Source: Planctomycetota bacterium
Lineage (GTDB): Bacteria; Planctomycetota; UBA1135; UBA2386
Assembly (NCBI GenBank): GCA_029936315.1
Contig: JAPYTD010000001.1
Span: 1-41,234 of the forward strand
DNA length: 41,234 nucleotides
Reading direction: 5' to 3'
The notes under the pieces are model-generated. The model saw nothing but the letters and a program-made list of their open reading frames with translations. It was not told the DNA's origin and did not search any database. Positions 14,657 through 22,894 of this stretch are shown piece after piece; the stretch's first letter is position 1; each line of letters opens with the position of its first letter. The position numbers and the translations under genes are program-made.

Positions 14657-17600
14657 CTAGCGCGGCAACACGAACTCCACTTGCACGGTGCCCGCGACAG
14701 GCACCTGTACAATCTGAACCGCCGACACGCGATCCTTCTGCTGCACGAAGGCTTCGTAGGATCCAGCCGGAACAGAACGTAACTCAAGCACACCTGCCGC
14801 CGAAGTAACACCCGAGCCAGCGGGGACCGACCCCCCAACTGGGCGAAGGATCACCTGTGCACCGACAACCGGGCCTTCTCGATCGTTCACCCTTACGCGC
14901 ACTAAGACACCACGCTGTAACGCGATTGCAGCATTGGCGACCGATCCCTCGGGGCCGACGGCAACCAACCCGGTACTGGTACCGGCGTAGGGCGACTTCT
15001 TCTTGGGCAACGCCAACAGGCGGTACGAACCAGGCGGCAACGCCCGGAACGCAAACTCACCACGTGCATTGGTTCGCCGCGACTGCAGCCGCAGCAACAT
15101 CGCATTGTGCGGAGCGCTGCCGTGCGTGTCAGCGGATTGCACGAACACTCGAACGTGCGCTAGCCGTAGATCCGTGTGGGAATCCGTGACGACACCGCGA
15201 AGCTCGCCAGTCTCGATGACTAGATCGAGTTCCAACGAGGCCGTAGAAGCCACTGTGATCGACTTGCGCCCCGAACGCGCTTCGTTGCGATCCCCCGAGA
15301 GCTCGCCAAAGGTGACAACGTACTGACCAGCTGTGACGCGATCGATCTCGAAGTGCCCATCGGCACTTGTCGTGGTTCGGCGCGAACCCCTTAGGGCGTA
15401 GACATCGGTAGCACCATCATCGAGCAACATCACGGTCGCCCCGGCGACCGCCGCGCCGCTGCGATAGGAAACGCGGCCGCGCACGGTACTGTTGCCGCTG
15501 TCGTCGTAGGTCAAGTCGGCGCGAGTCACCCAGCCCGCACGCACCCCGAGGCCACGAGCGACGATCCCCGCAAACAACTGGCGCATGTTGAACGCGGCTC
15601 CGGGCGGCAGAACCGCCAGGTCATATGACATCTTGGGGTCCAACTGATCGAGGCTGTAGTTGCCCGCGCCATCGGTAGTCGCTCGATGCAGCGACCCCTT
15701 ATCTGCCAGGGAGAGACCGACTACCTCAAAGCCCCTGCACAGCATGCCGGACGAGGATGAGACAACACCTGTGAGGCCACCTCCTCGACGCAGAACGAAG
15801 CGCTGCTCCGGGAACGAGGCGCCATTCACACGCACGCGCTTGTTCTGCATCGACAGGAAGTCGTCGTGCTGCACGTGCAGGTACTTGTCCTTGCTGGGAC
15901 GCACTTCCGTCAGCTCAAACCGCCCAGCTTCATCCGTCTTGGTGCGCCGCGCATCCATCGTCGCGTTGAGGCTAAACAACCCGACCATCTGCCAATTGCT
16001 GGCTTCGACGGTGGCATTCGGGACCACTGCACCAGCTTCGTCGACGACCACCCCAGTCAACGACAACGTCGGCTGTAATTCGAACAACAGCGGTTCGTCC
16101 CCGTTCTTGCCGAGATCGATCGTAACGGTAGCCGAGTCGAATCCCTTTGATTCGACTGTCACCTCCAGCACACCACCAAACTCGGCTTCGGTACGAAACG
16201 TCCCTGAAGTCGAACGGAATCTCAGAGCGCGCGCATCACGTGCCTCGCGCCCTAGTCCGCGCACGGCCTTCGGTACATCGATGAGCAGAGAGAACTCCGT
16301 CACGGGTCTGCCAGTTTCCTTGGCCACGACCTTGCCCACGATCGCGCGGCCCGGTTGTAGTTCGATTTCGACGACGCGCGATGACGGCACAGACACCGAC
16401 TCGGTCCTGCTCGCGTAGCCCTTGCAGCGCACGAGAATGTTGCCGTTGATCGCCTTGTCGCCACTCGGCAACGGCAGGTAGAACGAACCATCCTCCTTGG
16501 TCGTGACGACGGCCTGCTCTTCCTTCGTGGTTGGGCGATTCTTCGAACGTTTGCCGAGCCACATGACCGTCGCGCCAACAACAGCCGACCCGGCCATGTC
16601 CGTCACGCGACCGGCAACGCACGAACCGCCATCGAGTACAAGGTGCACATCGGACATCCTCGTGGGACGCAAATCGACGGTCAGCCGCTCACTTGCACCG
16701 TGATCAACATGTGCGGCCCAGATTTGCACCTTCGCCGCAGGCACACCAGGAAGGGCAAAGCGTCCAGCACCATCGGTCCACGTCTGGCGGCGCGAAGCAG
16801 CAAAGCGCTGCATCAAGTCATAGCCGTCAAGCCCGGATGGTGGCTTGGTCGTGTAGCTGACCACAGCATCAGCAACCGCCTGACCACCGCGGTTGCGAAC
16901 CCGGCCATACAGCGTGCGCGCTGCGGTAACGACCACATCGATCCCGACCTCGTCACCCGGGCGGACACTGAATCCGTCGCTGGTGCTAGGCCAGAATGCG
17001 CCGTCGATCGCCGCAACCCGCCAGCCATTGTCGGCCGGTATGCCGTGCAGTTCATAGCTTCCGTCCGCGGCCACGTGCGAAGTTCGCATGGTCAAGTGCG
17101 CGCCCTGCATGACATTCATCATCACAGCCGCCGACGGCATGGCCATGACGCGGGCAGGAGCGACAGGCTCAAATGACCGCGTGACGACCCGACCACGAAT
17201 GCGACCACCTCGAGCGGCCTGCACGACGGTTGGTGTAACCTTGCCGCCGGGCAGCTGGATGCGAACAAACTCCGTCGCGTGGTACTCGGGCCCAGCCACG
17301 TCAACGTGCAACACGCCGCGCACGGTCAACGGCAACCAGACCGAACCATCCTCTTCGGATTCGGCGACGACAACGGGCTGACGCGCAAACAGCGACTCGC
17401 GATGCCAGACGGCTTTCAGCAGGTGCGTCGAAAAGAACTCCACGCGCGCGCGCGACACCGACATACCTGTATCACGATCTACAATCTGCAAAACGCAATG
17501 CGTGTGGGAGGCGCGGCGATGGATCACGATTCCGGCAGCATCCACTACGGACGCATCCGTCACTGCTTCGTGACGATTCAGTGCATCCGACGCAGCCGCG

Positions 17601-17770
17601 GTAATGTCGGTCGTTGCATTCTCAATGCGAGTTGCGGCTTCCTCATGATCCTCAGGCGTCAGGACCGGATCCTGAAACAGATCCCACAGCGAGATCACCA
17701 GCACGCAAAGAACGCTGACGATCAGCGCTCCCATGATGATGCGCGGCCTTGCAGATGATGGTTGATCCAT
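14657..17770 (-). CDS. Membrane-anchored protein with nine CarboxypepD_reg-like repeats
   Basis: 1037 residues from the ATG at 17770; an in-frame ATG at 17794 would overlap the kinase gene and add 8 residues. A single membrane segment lies at about 11-29, with a short cytoplasmic N-terminus. The rest is an array of about nine Ig-like carboxypeptidase regulatory domains, recognised by openings of the kind G-R-V-x-(D/R)-x-x-G-x-x-V-x-x-A-x-V, e.g. G-R-V-R-N-R-G-G-Q-A-V-A-D-A-V, G-R-V-T-D-M-A-G-S-A-V-V-G-A-T-V and G-V-V-V-D-E-A-G-A-V-V-P-N-A-T-V. No enzyme domain is seen. It lies 11 nt behind the kinase gene. It may be the extracytoplasmic sensing or binding partner of the kinase, or a structural envelope protein; the sequence does not decide. 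Confidence 0.82.
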   Translation of the reverse strand: MDQPSSARPRIIMGALIVSVLCVLVISLWDLFQDPVLTPEDHEEAATRIENATTDITAAASDALNRHEAVTDASVVDAAGIVIHRRASHTHCVLQIVDRDTGMSVSRARVEFFSTHLLKAVWHRESLFARQPVVVAESEEDGSVWLPLTVRGVLHVDVAGPEYHATEFVRIQLPGGKVTPTVVQAARGGRIRGRVVTRSFEPVAPARVMAMPSAAVMMNVMQGAHLTMRTSHVAADGSYELHGIPADNGWRVAAIDGAFWPSTSDGFSVRPGDEVGIDVVVTAARTLYGRVRNRGGQAVADAVVSYTTKPPSGLDGYDLMQRFAASRRQTWTDGAGRFALPGVPAAKVQIWAAHVDHGASERLTVDLRPTRMSDVHLVLDGGSCVAGRVTDMAGSAVVGATVMWLGKRSKNRPTTKEEQAVVTTKEDGSFYLPLPSGDKAINGNILVRCKGYASRTESVSVPSSRVVEIELQPGRAIVGKVVAKETGRPVTEFSLLIDVPKAVRGLGREARDARALRFRSTSGTFRTEAEFGGVLEVTVESKGFDSATVTIDLGKNGDEPLLFELQPTLSLTGVVVDEAGAVVPNATVEASNWQMVGLFSLNATMDARRTKTDEAGRFELTEVRPSKDKYLHVQHDDFLSMQNKRVRVNGASFPEQRFVLRRGGGLTGVVSSSSGMLCRGFEVVGLSLADKGSLHRATTDGAGNYSLDQLDPKMSYDLAVLPPGAAFNMRQLFAGIVARGLGVRAGWVTRADLTYDDSGNSTVRGRVSYRSGAAVAGATVMLLDDGATDVYALRGSRRTTTSADGHFEIDRVTAGQYVVTFGELSGDRNEARSGRKSITVASTASLELDLVIETGELRGVVTDSHTDLRLAHVRVFVQSADTHGSAPHNAMLLRLQSRRTNARGEFAFRALPPGSYRLLALPKKKSPYAGTSTGLVAVGPEGSVANAAIALQRGVLVRVRVNDREGPVVGAQVILRPVGGSVPAGSGVTSAAGVLELRSVPAGSYEAFVQQKDRVSAVQIVQVPVAGTVQVEFVLPR

Positions 17771-17781
17771 GCCAGCGAGAC

Positions 17782-20520
17782 TCAGCGCTGCCACAGCCGG
17801 GATGTAAGGAACATCACACCCTGCACCATGACCTGTCGGAAGGCTTCACGCCCTGTAGCGTTGGCTACACTACGGGCCTCGTGCGCCAACGCCGAGTCGC
17901 CAAGATCGGAGAACACGTTCGACAACTCACGATAGAGCCGTGATCGGCGCGAGAGCAAAACCATGCCCTCCGGTGTGTCTTCCGACTCGCCCATTGCCTG
18001 CTCAAGGATCTTACGGGCGCCCCGATGATCTTCGCTGTCCATGGCCAGACGTGCCACGGCAATGCGTGTCTCAAGAAGCTCGATCACGTGCTGATTGGCT
18101 AGCGGCGCATGTTGACGCAACTGCTCACAAGCCGCAATGCTTGCGGTCAACGCTTCGCGGGCGCGCCTCAGCAACTTCGTCTTCGATTTCGAATCGGGAT
18201 CTACCACCGCAGCGAGTTTCTGCAGCAGTTTGCCGTGCTCCCGCAAGGCGCGAACAGTCACCGCGTGGTAGCGCGGCACATCCGGGTACTGCCCTACGAG
18301 TTCCTTACTGCGCGCTACCGCGACGGCACAGCGCGCCTCGGCCGCATGCAAGCCCGAATGGTGCTTGGCGACCAGTAGGTTGGCTTCAATCAACTCCAGG
18401 CGATAATTGGGCACCTCGAAAAACTCGGTGGATAGGCGATCCAGTATCTCAGTTGCCAGACCGATCTGCTCAGTCGCGACTTCGGGCTTGGCAGACAAGA
18501 ACATGTACTGCGCGCTGATTCGATGCGTGCGGGCCAACAGCAAGTGGAACTCCTGGTTGCCAGGCGCCTCAGCCAGAAGACTGTTGGCGAGTTCTCTCGC
18601 CTTGTCGTAGTGGCCAATGACGGTCTCTTCCGTCCGCGGCCACCGCGTTGCCCACCGCATCTGAATATCGCCAGACCCGCCACGTCGCGGCATTGTCGAC
18701 CGCAGCATCACGCGCAGGGTGTTTGACGCATTGTGGGTTCGCGCCAGCTCGTACTGACTTCGAAGCGAACCAGACACATCGACCTCCGCGGTGAGCAGTT
18801 CGCGAGCCGTCTTCAGATGATCCAGTGCGTCAGTGATGTTCTCGCGTTCGCCAAGCACACGACCAAGGCTCTTGTGCACGACCGCAAGTTCAACAGTCAA
18901 TGGGGCGCCATCGCCGCACGCCTCTTCGTAGGCCGCGAGCGAACGTTGGTAGGCAGAAACCGCCAACGATCGATCACCGAACCACGAATGGATATCGCCA
19001 ACTCGCCGCAGCGAGCGCGCTCGTGCTTCTTGCAGTGCCCGGTTGTCAACATTGTCGATCGCAAAGCGATCGTAGAACGCAAGCAGTCGCTGCAACGCTG
19101 CCAGCTCGGTACCGGATATCGCAGGGACATGCGGCACGTCGACAATCGCCTGACCTTCGCCAACAAGATCACGATCGCGACCCGCGAGAGAATCGAACAG
19201 ATCGTCGAATGCCTCAAGGGCCAGGACAAGGTTACCTTGGGCAAGTCGCGTCGCCTGGATTTGGCCTTCGACGTTCTTGCTGGCGAGCTGCGTAGCGACA
19301 CGCTCACGCTGCAACGATTGGTTCGTCGACACGTACGCCAACCACCCAACGACGCTCGCCACAAGAAAAGCGGCCGCGGCAACCACCGCCGTAATCGAGT
19401 TCAGCGGGTTACGGCGACACCAGCGCCACAGCCGTTCGACCGCACTAACAGGCCTCGCGTCGATGGGGCGATCGTCGAGGAAGCGACGCAAGTCGTCGGC
19501 GAGAGCACCTGCGGATTCGTAGCGGTGATTCGGCTCATACGCACAAGCCTTGCCAATGATCGTCGCGAGATCGCGCGGCACGCTGGGGTTCGCAGCCATC
19601 GGGTCGGGCGCCGAATGGCTTTGGATCTTGCCAATCAACTCGGGACGGGTGCGAGCTTCGTGCGCGGGCTGCAGTGTGACAAGCTCGTAGATCGTCAGAC
19701 CGAGCGCGTAGACATCCGAACGCAAGTCGTAATGGCCACCAAACTGCTCGGGTGCCGCGTATTGCAGCGTCCCGACAAACTCCCTGGTATGAGACGGGCC
19801 CGAATCATCGAGCATCTTGGCAATGCCGAAATCGGTCACCATCAACTGCTCGCCATTCTGGAGCATGAAATTGGACGGCTTGACGTCCCGGTGCAACACA
19901 CCGTTTGTATGCGCGTAGTGCAACGCCGAAGCCGCAGTGCATGCCAGTTCGGCGATGGCTTTGAAATCGGACCGCTTGCGCGGGTAGGCCTTGGCTTCGC
20001 GCTGTTCGTTGATGCGTTGCTCAAGGGTTGGCCCGTCGACAAACTGCATCGAATAGTGGTAGATGCCGTTGGTCTTGCCGACATCGTAGATCGGCACGAT
20101 GTTCGGGTGATGCAGACGGGAAGCCGTTTCCGCCTCGTGCTGGAACCGGCGCACCTGCGCCTCATCGACGAACACGGCCGGTGGCAGCAACTTCAAGGCA
20201 ACACGCCGCGACAGTGATTCCTGCACGGCTTCGTAGACAATGCCCATGCCGCCACGACCCACCTGACGAAGTATCTGGAACTCGCCCAGCTGATTCGTGG
20301 CCAGCTGGAACGTGTCTCGACTACAGGCGCCGGAAGGCGCGATGTCTGCCCGCACATCCTCGACTGCCTGGATCGTCGGAAACAGGTCTTCGATGTCTGT
20401 CGCAAGCTGCGGATAGCGGGCCACGTATTCGTCAGGTTTGACGTCCTCCCCGGCACGAAGACGCTCCATGAACTCGTCTGCCAGCTTCGCAAGCAGGGCC
20501 TCGCCAGCGTTGGGCATCAT
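17782..20520 (-). CDS. Pkn-type Ser/Thr protein kinase with membrane segment and TPRs
   Basis: 912 residues. Residues 80-350 are a complete Hanks-type kinase: glycine loop G88-R-G-G-M-G, ATP-anchoring Lys110 in V-A-L-K, catalytic H210-R-D212-V-K-P-S-N, D230-F-G-I-A-K, and A-P-E at 256-258. The first 75 residues hold a conserved planctomycete N-terminal region (E-Y-V-A-R-Y-P-Q-L). A membrane segment lies at about 375-396, followed by a TPR-rich domain to the end that should be extracytoplasmic. All catalytic residues are intact. Its ATG overlaps the sigma factor stop as ATGA, the usual planctomycete ECF sigma-kinase coupling, in which the kinase is thought to transmit a signal to the sigma factor. 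Confidence 0.93.
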   Translation of the reverse strand: MMPNAGEALLAKLADEFMERLRAGEDVKPDEYVARYPQLATDIEDLFPTIQAVEDVRADIAPSGACSRDTFQLATNQLGEFQILRQVGRGGMGIVYEAVQESLSRRVALKLLPPAVFVDEAQVRRFQHEAETASRLHHPNIVPIYDVGKTNGIYHYSMQFVDGPTLEQRINEQREAKAYPRKRSDFKAIAELACTAASALHYAHTNGVLHRDVKPSNFMLQNGEQLMVTDFGIAKMLDDSGPSHTREFVGTLQYAAPEQFGGHYDLRSDVYALGLTIYELVTLQPAHEARTRPELIGKIQSHSAPDPMAANPSVPRDLATIIGKACAYEPNHRYESAGALADDLRRFLDDRPIDARPVSAVERLWRWCRRNPLNSITAVVAAAAFLVASVVGWLAYVSTNQSLQRERVATQLASKNVEGQIQATRLAQGNLVLALEAFDDLFDSLAGRDRDLVGEGQAIVDVPHVPAISGTELAALQRLLAFYDRFAIDNVDNRALQEARARSLRRVGDIHSWFGDRSLAVSAYQRSLAAYEEACGDGAPLTVELAVVHKSLGRVLGERENITDALDHLKTARELLTAEVDVSGSLRSQYELARTHNASNTLRVMLRSTMPRRGGSGDIQMRWATRWPRTEETVIGHYDKARELANSLLAEAPGNQEFHLLLARTHRISAQYMFLSAKPEVATEQIGLATEILDRLSTEFFEVPNYRLELIEANLLVAKHHSGLHAAEARCAVAVARSKELVGQYPDVPRYHAVTVRALREHGKLLQKLAAVVDPDSKSKTKLLRRAREALTASIAACEQLRQHAPLANQHVIELLETRIAVARLAMDSEDHRGARKILEQAMGESEDTPEGMVLLSRRSRLYRELSNVFSDLGDSALAHEARSVANATGREAFRQVMVQGVMFLTSRLWQR

Positions 20521-21140
20521 GATCCCGTTCGCTCCTGAACGTCTTGGTAGCTGGCCATGGTCGGCTTGAGGCGACGCAAGGCACGCAGGTAGCGGTTGGT
20601 CGCAGCTGCCTTGTGAATTCCCAACACTTCGGCCGCTTCGTTGTTGGTCAGCTCTTCGAAGTGGCGCAGGCGCAGGATCTCACGATCGATCTCCGACATG
20701 CCGCCAAGCTTCTCTTGCAGCTTGACGTTGAGCTCGCGACGAGCGGCAGCGCGCGTTGGCGACGTGAGGCCGCAGGCCAGCCCGGGCATTGTGGTCGGCC
20801 CGGTGCTTTGACTCAGCGGCACTTCGAGCTCTTGGCTGCGACACTTCGACCGCAGATGAAACCGAGAGGCATCTACTAGCACCTGCAGTGCGATCGTACG
20901 CAACCAAACTGCGAGGCTGCACGAGACCTTCTCGCGGTAGTCGGTCAATCGCCGCGACGCCACCAAGAACGTCTCTTGCACTACATCGTCGGCGTCGATC
21001 CTGCCGACCATGCGACGATCCATGCGCAACCGAATGCTCCGTGCCAGACGCGGGTGAAGCAGAGTGAAAGCATCTGCGAGCGCGGCTTCGTCACCGTTCT
21101 GCAAACGAGTTTCGAGCCGCTGGAGGACGTGATGTGTCAT
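20517..21140 (-). CDS. ECF sigma factor coupled to a protein kinase
   Basis: 207 residues, an RNA polymerase sigma factor with region 2 (D-A-D-D-V-V-Q-E-T-F-L-V-A, about 50-62) and region 4 (D-R-E-I-L-R-L-R-H-F-E-E-L then helix-turn-helix N-N-E-A-A-E-V-L-G-I-H-K-A-A-A-T-N-R). It is of the planctomycete type found next to Pkn kinases; no anti-sigma factor is encoded nearby, so control is presumably by the kinase. It is the first gene of a four-gene operon (sigma factor, kinase, CarboxypepD_reg protein, sulfotransferase). Its targets cannot be read from this window. Confidence 0.92.
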   Translation of the reverse strand: MTHHVLQRLETRLQNGDEAALADAFTLLHPRLARSIRLRMDRRMVGRIDADDVVQETFLVASRRLTDYREKVSCSLAVWLRTIALQVLVDASRFHLRSKCRSQELEVPLSQSTGPTTMPGLACGLTSPTRAAARRELNVKLQEKLGGMSEIDREILRLRHFEELTNNEAAEVLGIHKAAATNRYLRALRRLKPTMASYQDVQERTGS

Positions 21141-21165
21141 GAATCGAACCAGACGGGGCCTCCAC

Positions 21166-21195
21166 AGTGTACTCGCCGATCACGAAGATTGTCGA
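21166..21195 (-). promoter_or_regulatory. Possible housekeeping promoter of the sigma factor-kinase operon
   Basis: On the minus strand, TCGACA (21190-21195; 5 of 6 to TTGACA) and TACACT (21166-21171; 4 of 6 to TATAAT) are separated by 18 nt. The -10 element ends 25 nt before the start codon. The match is moderate and could be chance. Confidence 0.28.
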
Positions 21196-21237
21196 ATCAG
21201 TGGTTTACAGACGAAACCTGCTGACGGTTGAGGCTCT

Positions 21238-22815
21238 ATGAACGCGCCTTCGGCTCAGCCCCAACGGACCGCCCCCCATGCCACCGGCGCGTACCGCGGG
21301 TCTGCCACCTTGCTGCAAGGCGCGACGACCGCATTCACGCTGCTGCTGGCCGCGTCGATGCCTGCCCAAAACCTCGCGGTGAGCACCTGCGGCGGCGCCG
21401 TCGGGCAAAACGTCGACATCTCAGTGACCGATGGGCAACCCAACGCCGTGCTCCTGCGAGTGCTGTCGCTGCAGCGGGCCCAGATTCCGCTAGCGCTGAT
21501 CGACCCGAGCGACCCGCGCATGCTGGGCGTCTCGCCCGACCTGATCGAGCTTGCCGTGCTCGATGGCGCTGGCAGCCATACGGCGACTCTGACAATCCCA
21601 AACAACCCGGCTCTGTCTGGCACGCTCGCCCAACAGGCGCTGACCCTTGTCGGCGTCACGCTGGTCTTTGACGAGGTCTCCGAAGTCGCAGCCACGCCGT
21701 TCGGCGTCGGCGGCATCTTTGCAGCGGAGGCCGCGACGATGGCAGCAAATCGCACGTTCGCGACGACCATCCCCCTCCCGGACGGCCACGTATTGATCGT
21801 CGGCGGTGGCAGCGGCCAACTGCTATTCCAGAATGCGACCGCCACAACGGAGATCTGGGATCCAGTCGCCAGAACCCTGCAGTCGGGACCAAGCATGGTC
21901 TCACCACGCGCGGCACACACGATGACCAGGTTACAAGACGGGCGCTACCTGCTGGTTGGCGGCGTCAACGCGACCAACATTCCGCAGACGAGCTGTGAGA
22001 TCTTCGACCCACTAACCAACACGTTTACCGCGACCGCCTCGATGAGCGTTGTGCGTGCGCACCACACAGCAACCCTGCTGTCGGACGGCCGCGTGTTGAT
22101 CGCGGGGGGCATCCGTAACATGTTGACGGCAACCCTAGCAGTCACCTCGTCGACGCCTACAACCACGATCTACAACCCGGTGACCAACACGTGGTCAACC
22201 GGCCCCAACATGGTGCGACCGCGCGGCGCCCACTCGGCTGTCCATCTCGGCAACGGCACGGTGCTGATCTGTGGCGGCATCTCGCACATAAGCTTCTTTG
22301 GCATGCTCAGCCCCAACCTTCAGGCCCGAGCAGAGATCTTCAACGAGGCGAGCAACACCTTCTCGGCCGCGCCCAACATGGCAACGCAGCGCGCACTGGC
22401 CGGTGCCTTCCTGCTGCCGAACGGCCGCGCCTTGCTGATTGGCGGCATGACCGGCAACGTCGCCGCCGGCGGCGTGCCGACCGCGTTGTGTGAGACCTAC
22501 AACCCGACCACAAACTCGTGGGCAACCTCGCCACCGCGTTCGACGCCACTGGCAGTGCCGCAGATTGTGACGCTCGCAGATGGTGCGGTAGTTTCGTTCA
22601 GCGGTGCCGATGGTGACCTGTTCGCGCCACTGCCCAATGCAACGTGCGAGTTGCTCGACCCAACGACCGGTGCGTGGTCGAACTTCCCGTCGCTCTCCAC
22701 GCCACGAGCCGCGCCGCTGGTTGTGCCACTTCCGTCCTGCAGCGTCGCCGTTTTTGGTGGCAGCACAACCAGTACCGCCATCTCGACGAACACGATCGAA
22801 CTCCTCATCCGCTAA
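21238..22815 (+). CDS. Exported Kelch-repeat protein with IPN-PAL domain
   Basis: 525 residues; GAGG lies 4 nt before the ATG. The N-terminus has a long polar stretch and then a hydrophobic core (A-F-T-L-L-L-A-A-S, 32-40) ending M-P-A-Q, read as a signal peptide. Residues about 45-140 form a domain with I-P-N-N-P-A-L-S-G (120-128), like the C-terminal domain of the 4979 gene product. From about 165 to the end are seven Kelch-type units, each with R-x-x-H/A-x-x-x-x-L-x-(D/N)-G-(R/T)-x-L-(I/L)-x-G-G, which should form one seven-bladed propeller as in galactose oxidase-like proteins. No catalytic residues of galactose oxidase are evident. It is transcribed away from the sigma factor and toward the GH-GT2 operon. 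Confidence 0.82.
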   Translation: MNAPSAQPQRTAPHATGAYRGSATLLQGATTAFTLLLAASMPAQNLAVSTCGGAVGQNVDISVTDGQPNAVLLRVLSLQRAQIPLALIDPSDPRMLGVSPDLIELAVLDGAGSHTATLTIPNNPALSGTLAQQALTLVGVTLVFDEVSEVAATPFGVGGIFAAEAATMAANRTFATTIPLPDGHVLIVGGGSGQLLFQNATATTEIWDPVARTLQSGPSMVSPRAAHTMTRLQDGRYLLVGGVNATNIPQTSCEIFDPLTNTFTATASMSVVRAHHTATLLSDGRVLIAGGIRNMLTATLAVTSSTPTTTIYNPVTNTWSTGPNMVRPRGAHSAVHLGNGTVLICGGISHISFFGMLSPNLQARAEIFNEASNTFSAAPNMATQRALAGAFLLPNGRALLIGGMTGNVAAGGVPTALCETYNPTTNSWATSPPRSTPLAVPQIVTLADGAVVSFSGADGDLFAPLPNATCELLDPTTGAWSNFPSLSTPRAAPLVVPLPSCSVAVFGGSTTSTAISTNTIELLIR

Positions 22816-22894
22816 CCGTGCAACCACGAGTATTCGCCACCACCACCGGATTCGTCGAGTCCAGCGACGAACGCCAGATCTGCCCCTTCCTCTC

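Noticed and set aside
18733..20217. 494-residue plus-strand ORF opposite the kinase gene
   Set aside because: It is antisense to a kinase with all catalytic motifs; its composition (Arg/His-rich) is that of a shadow frame.
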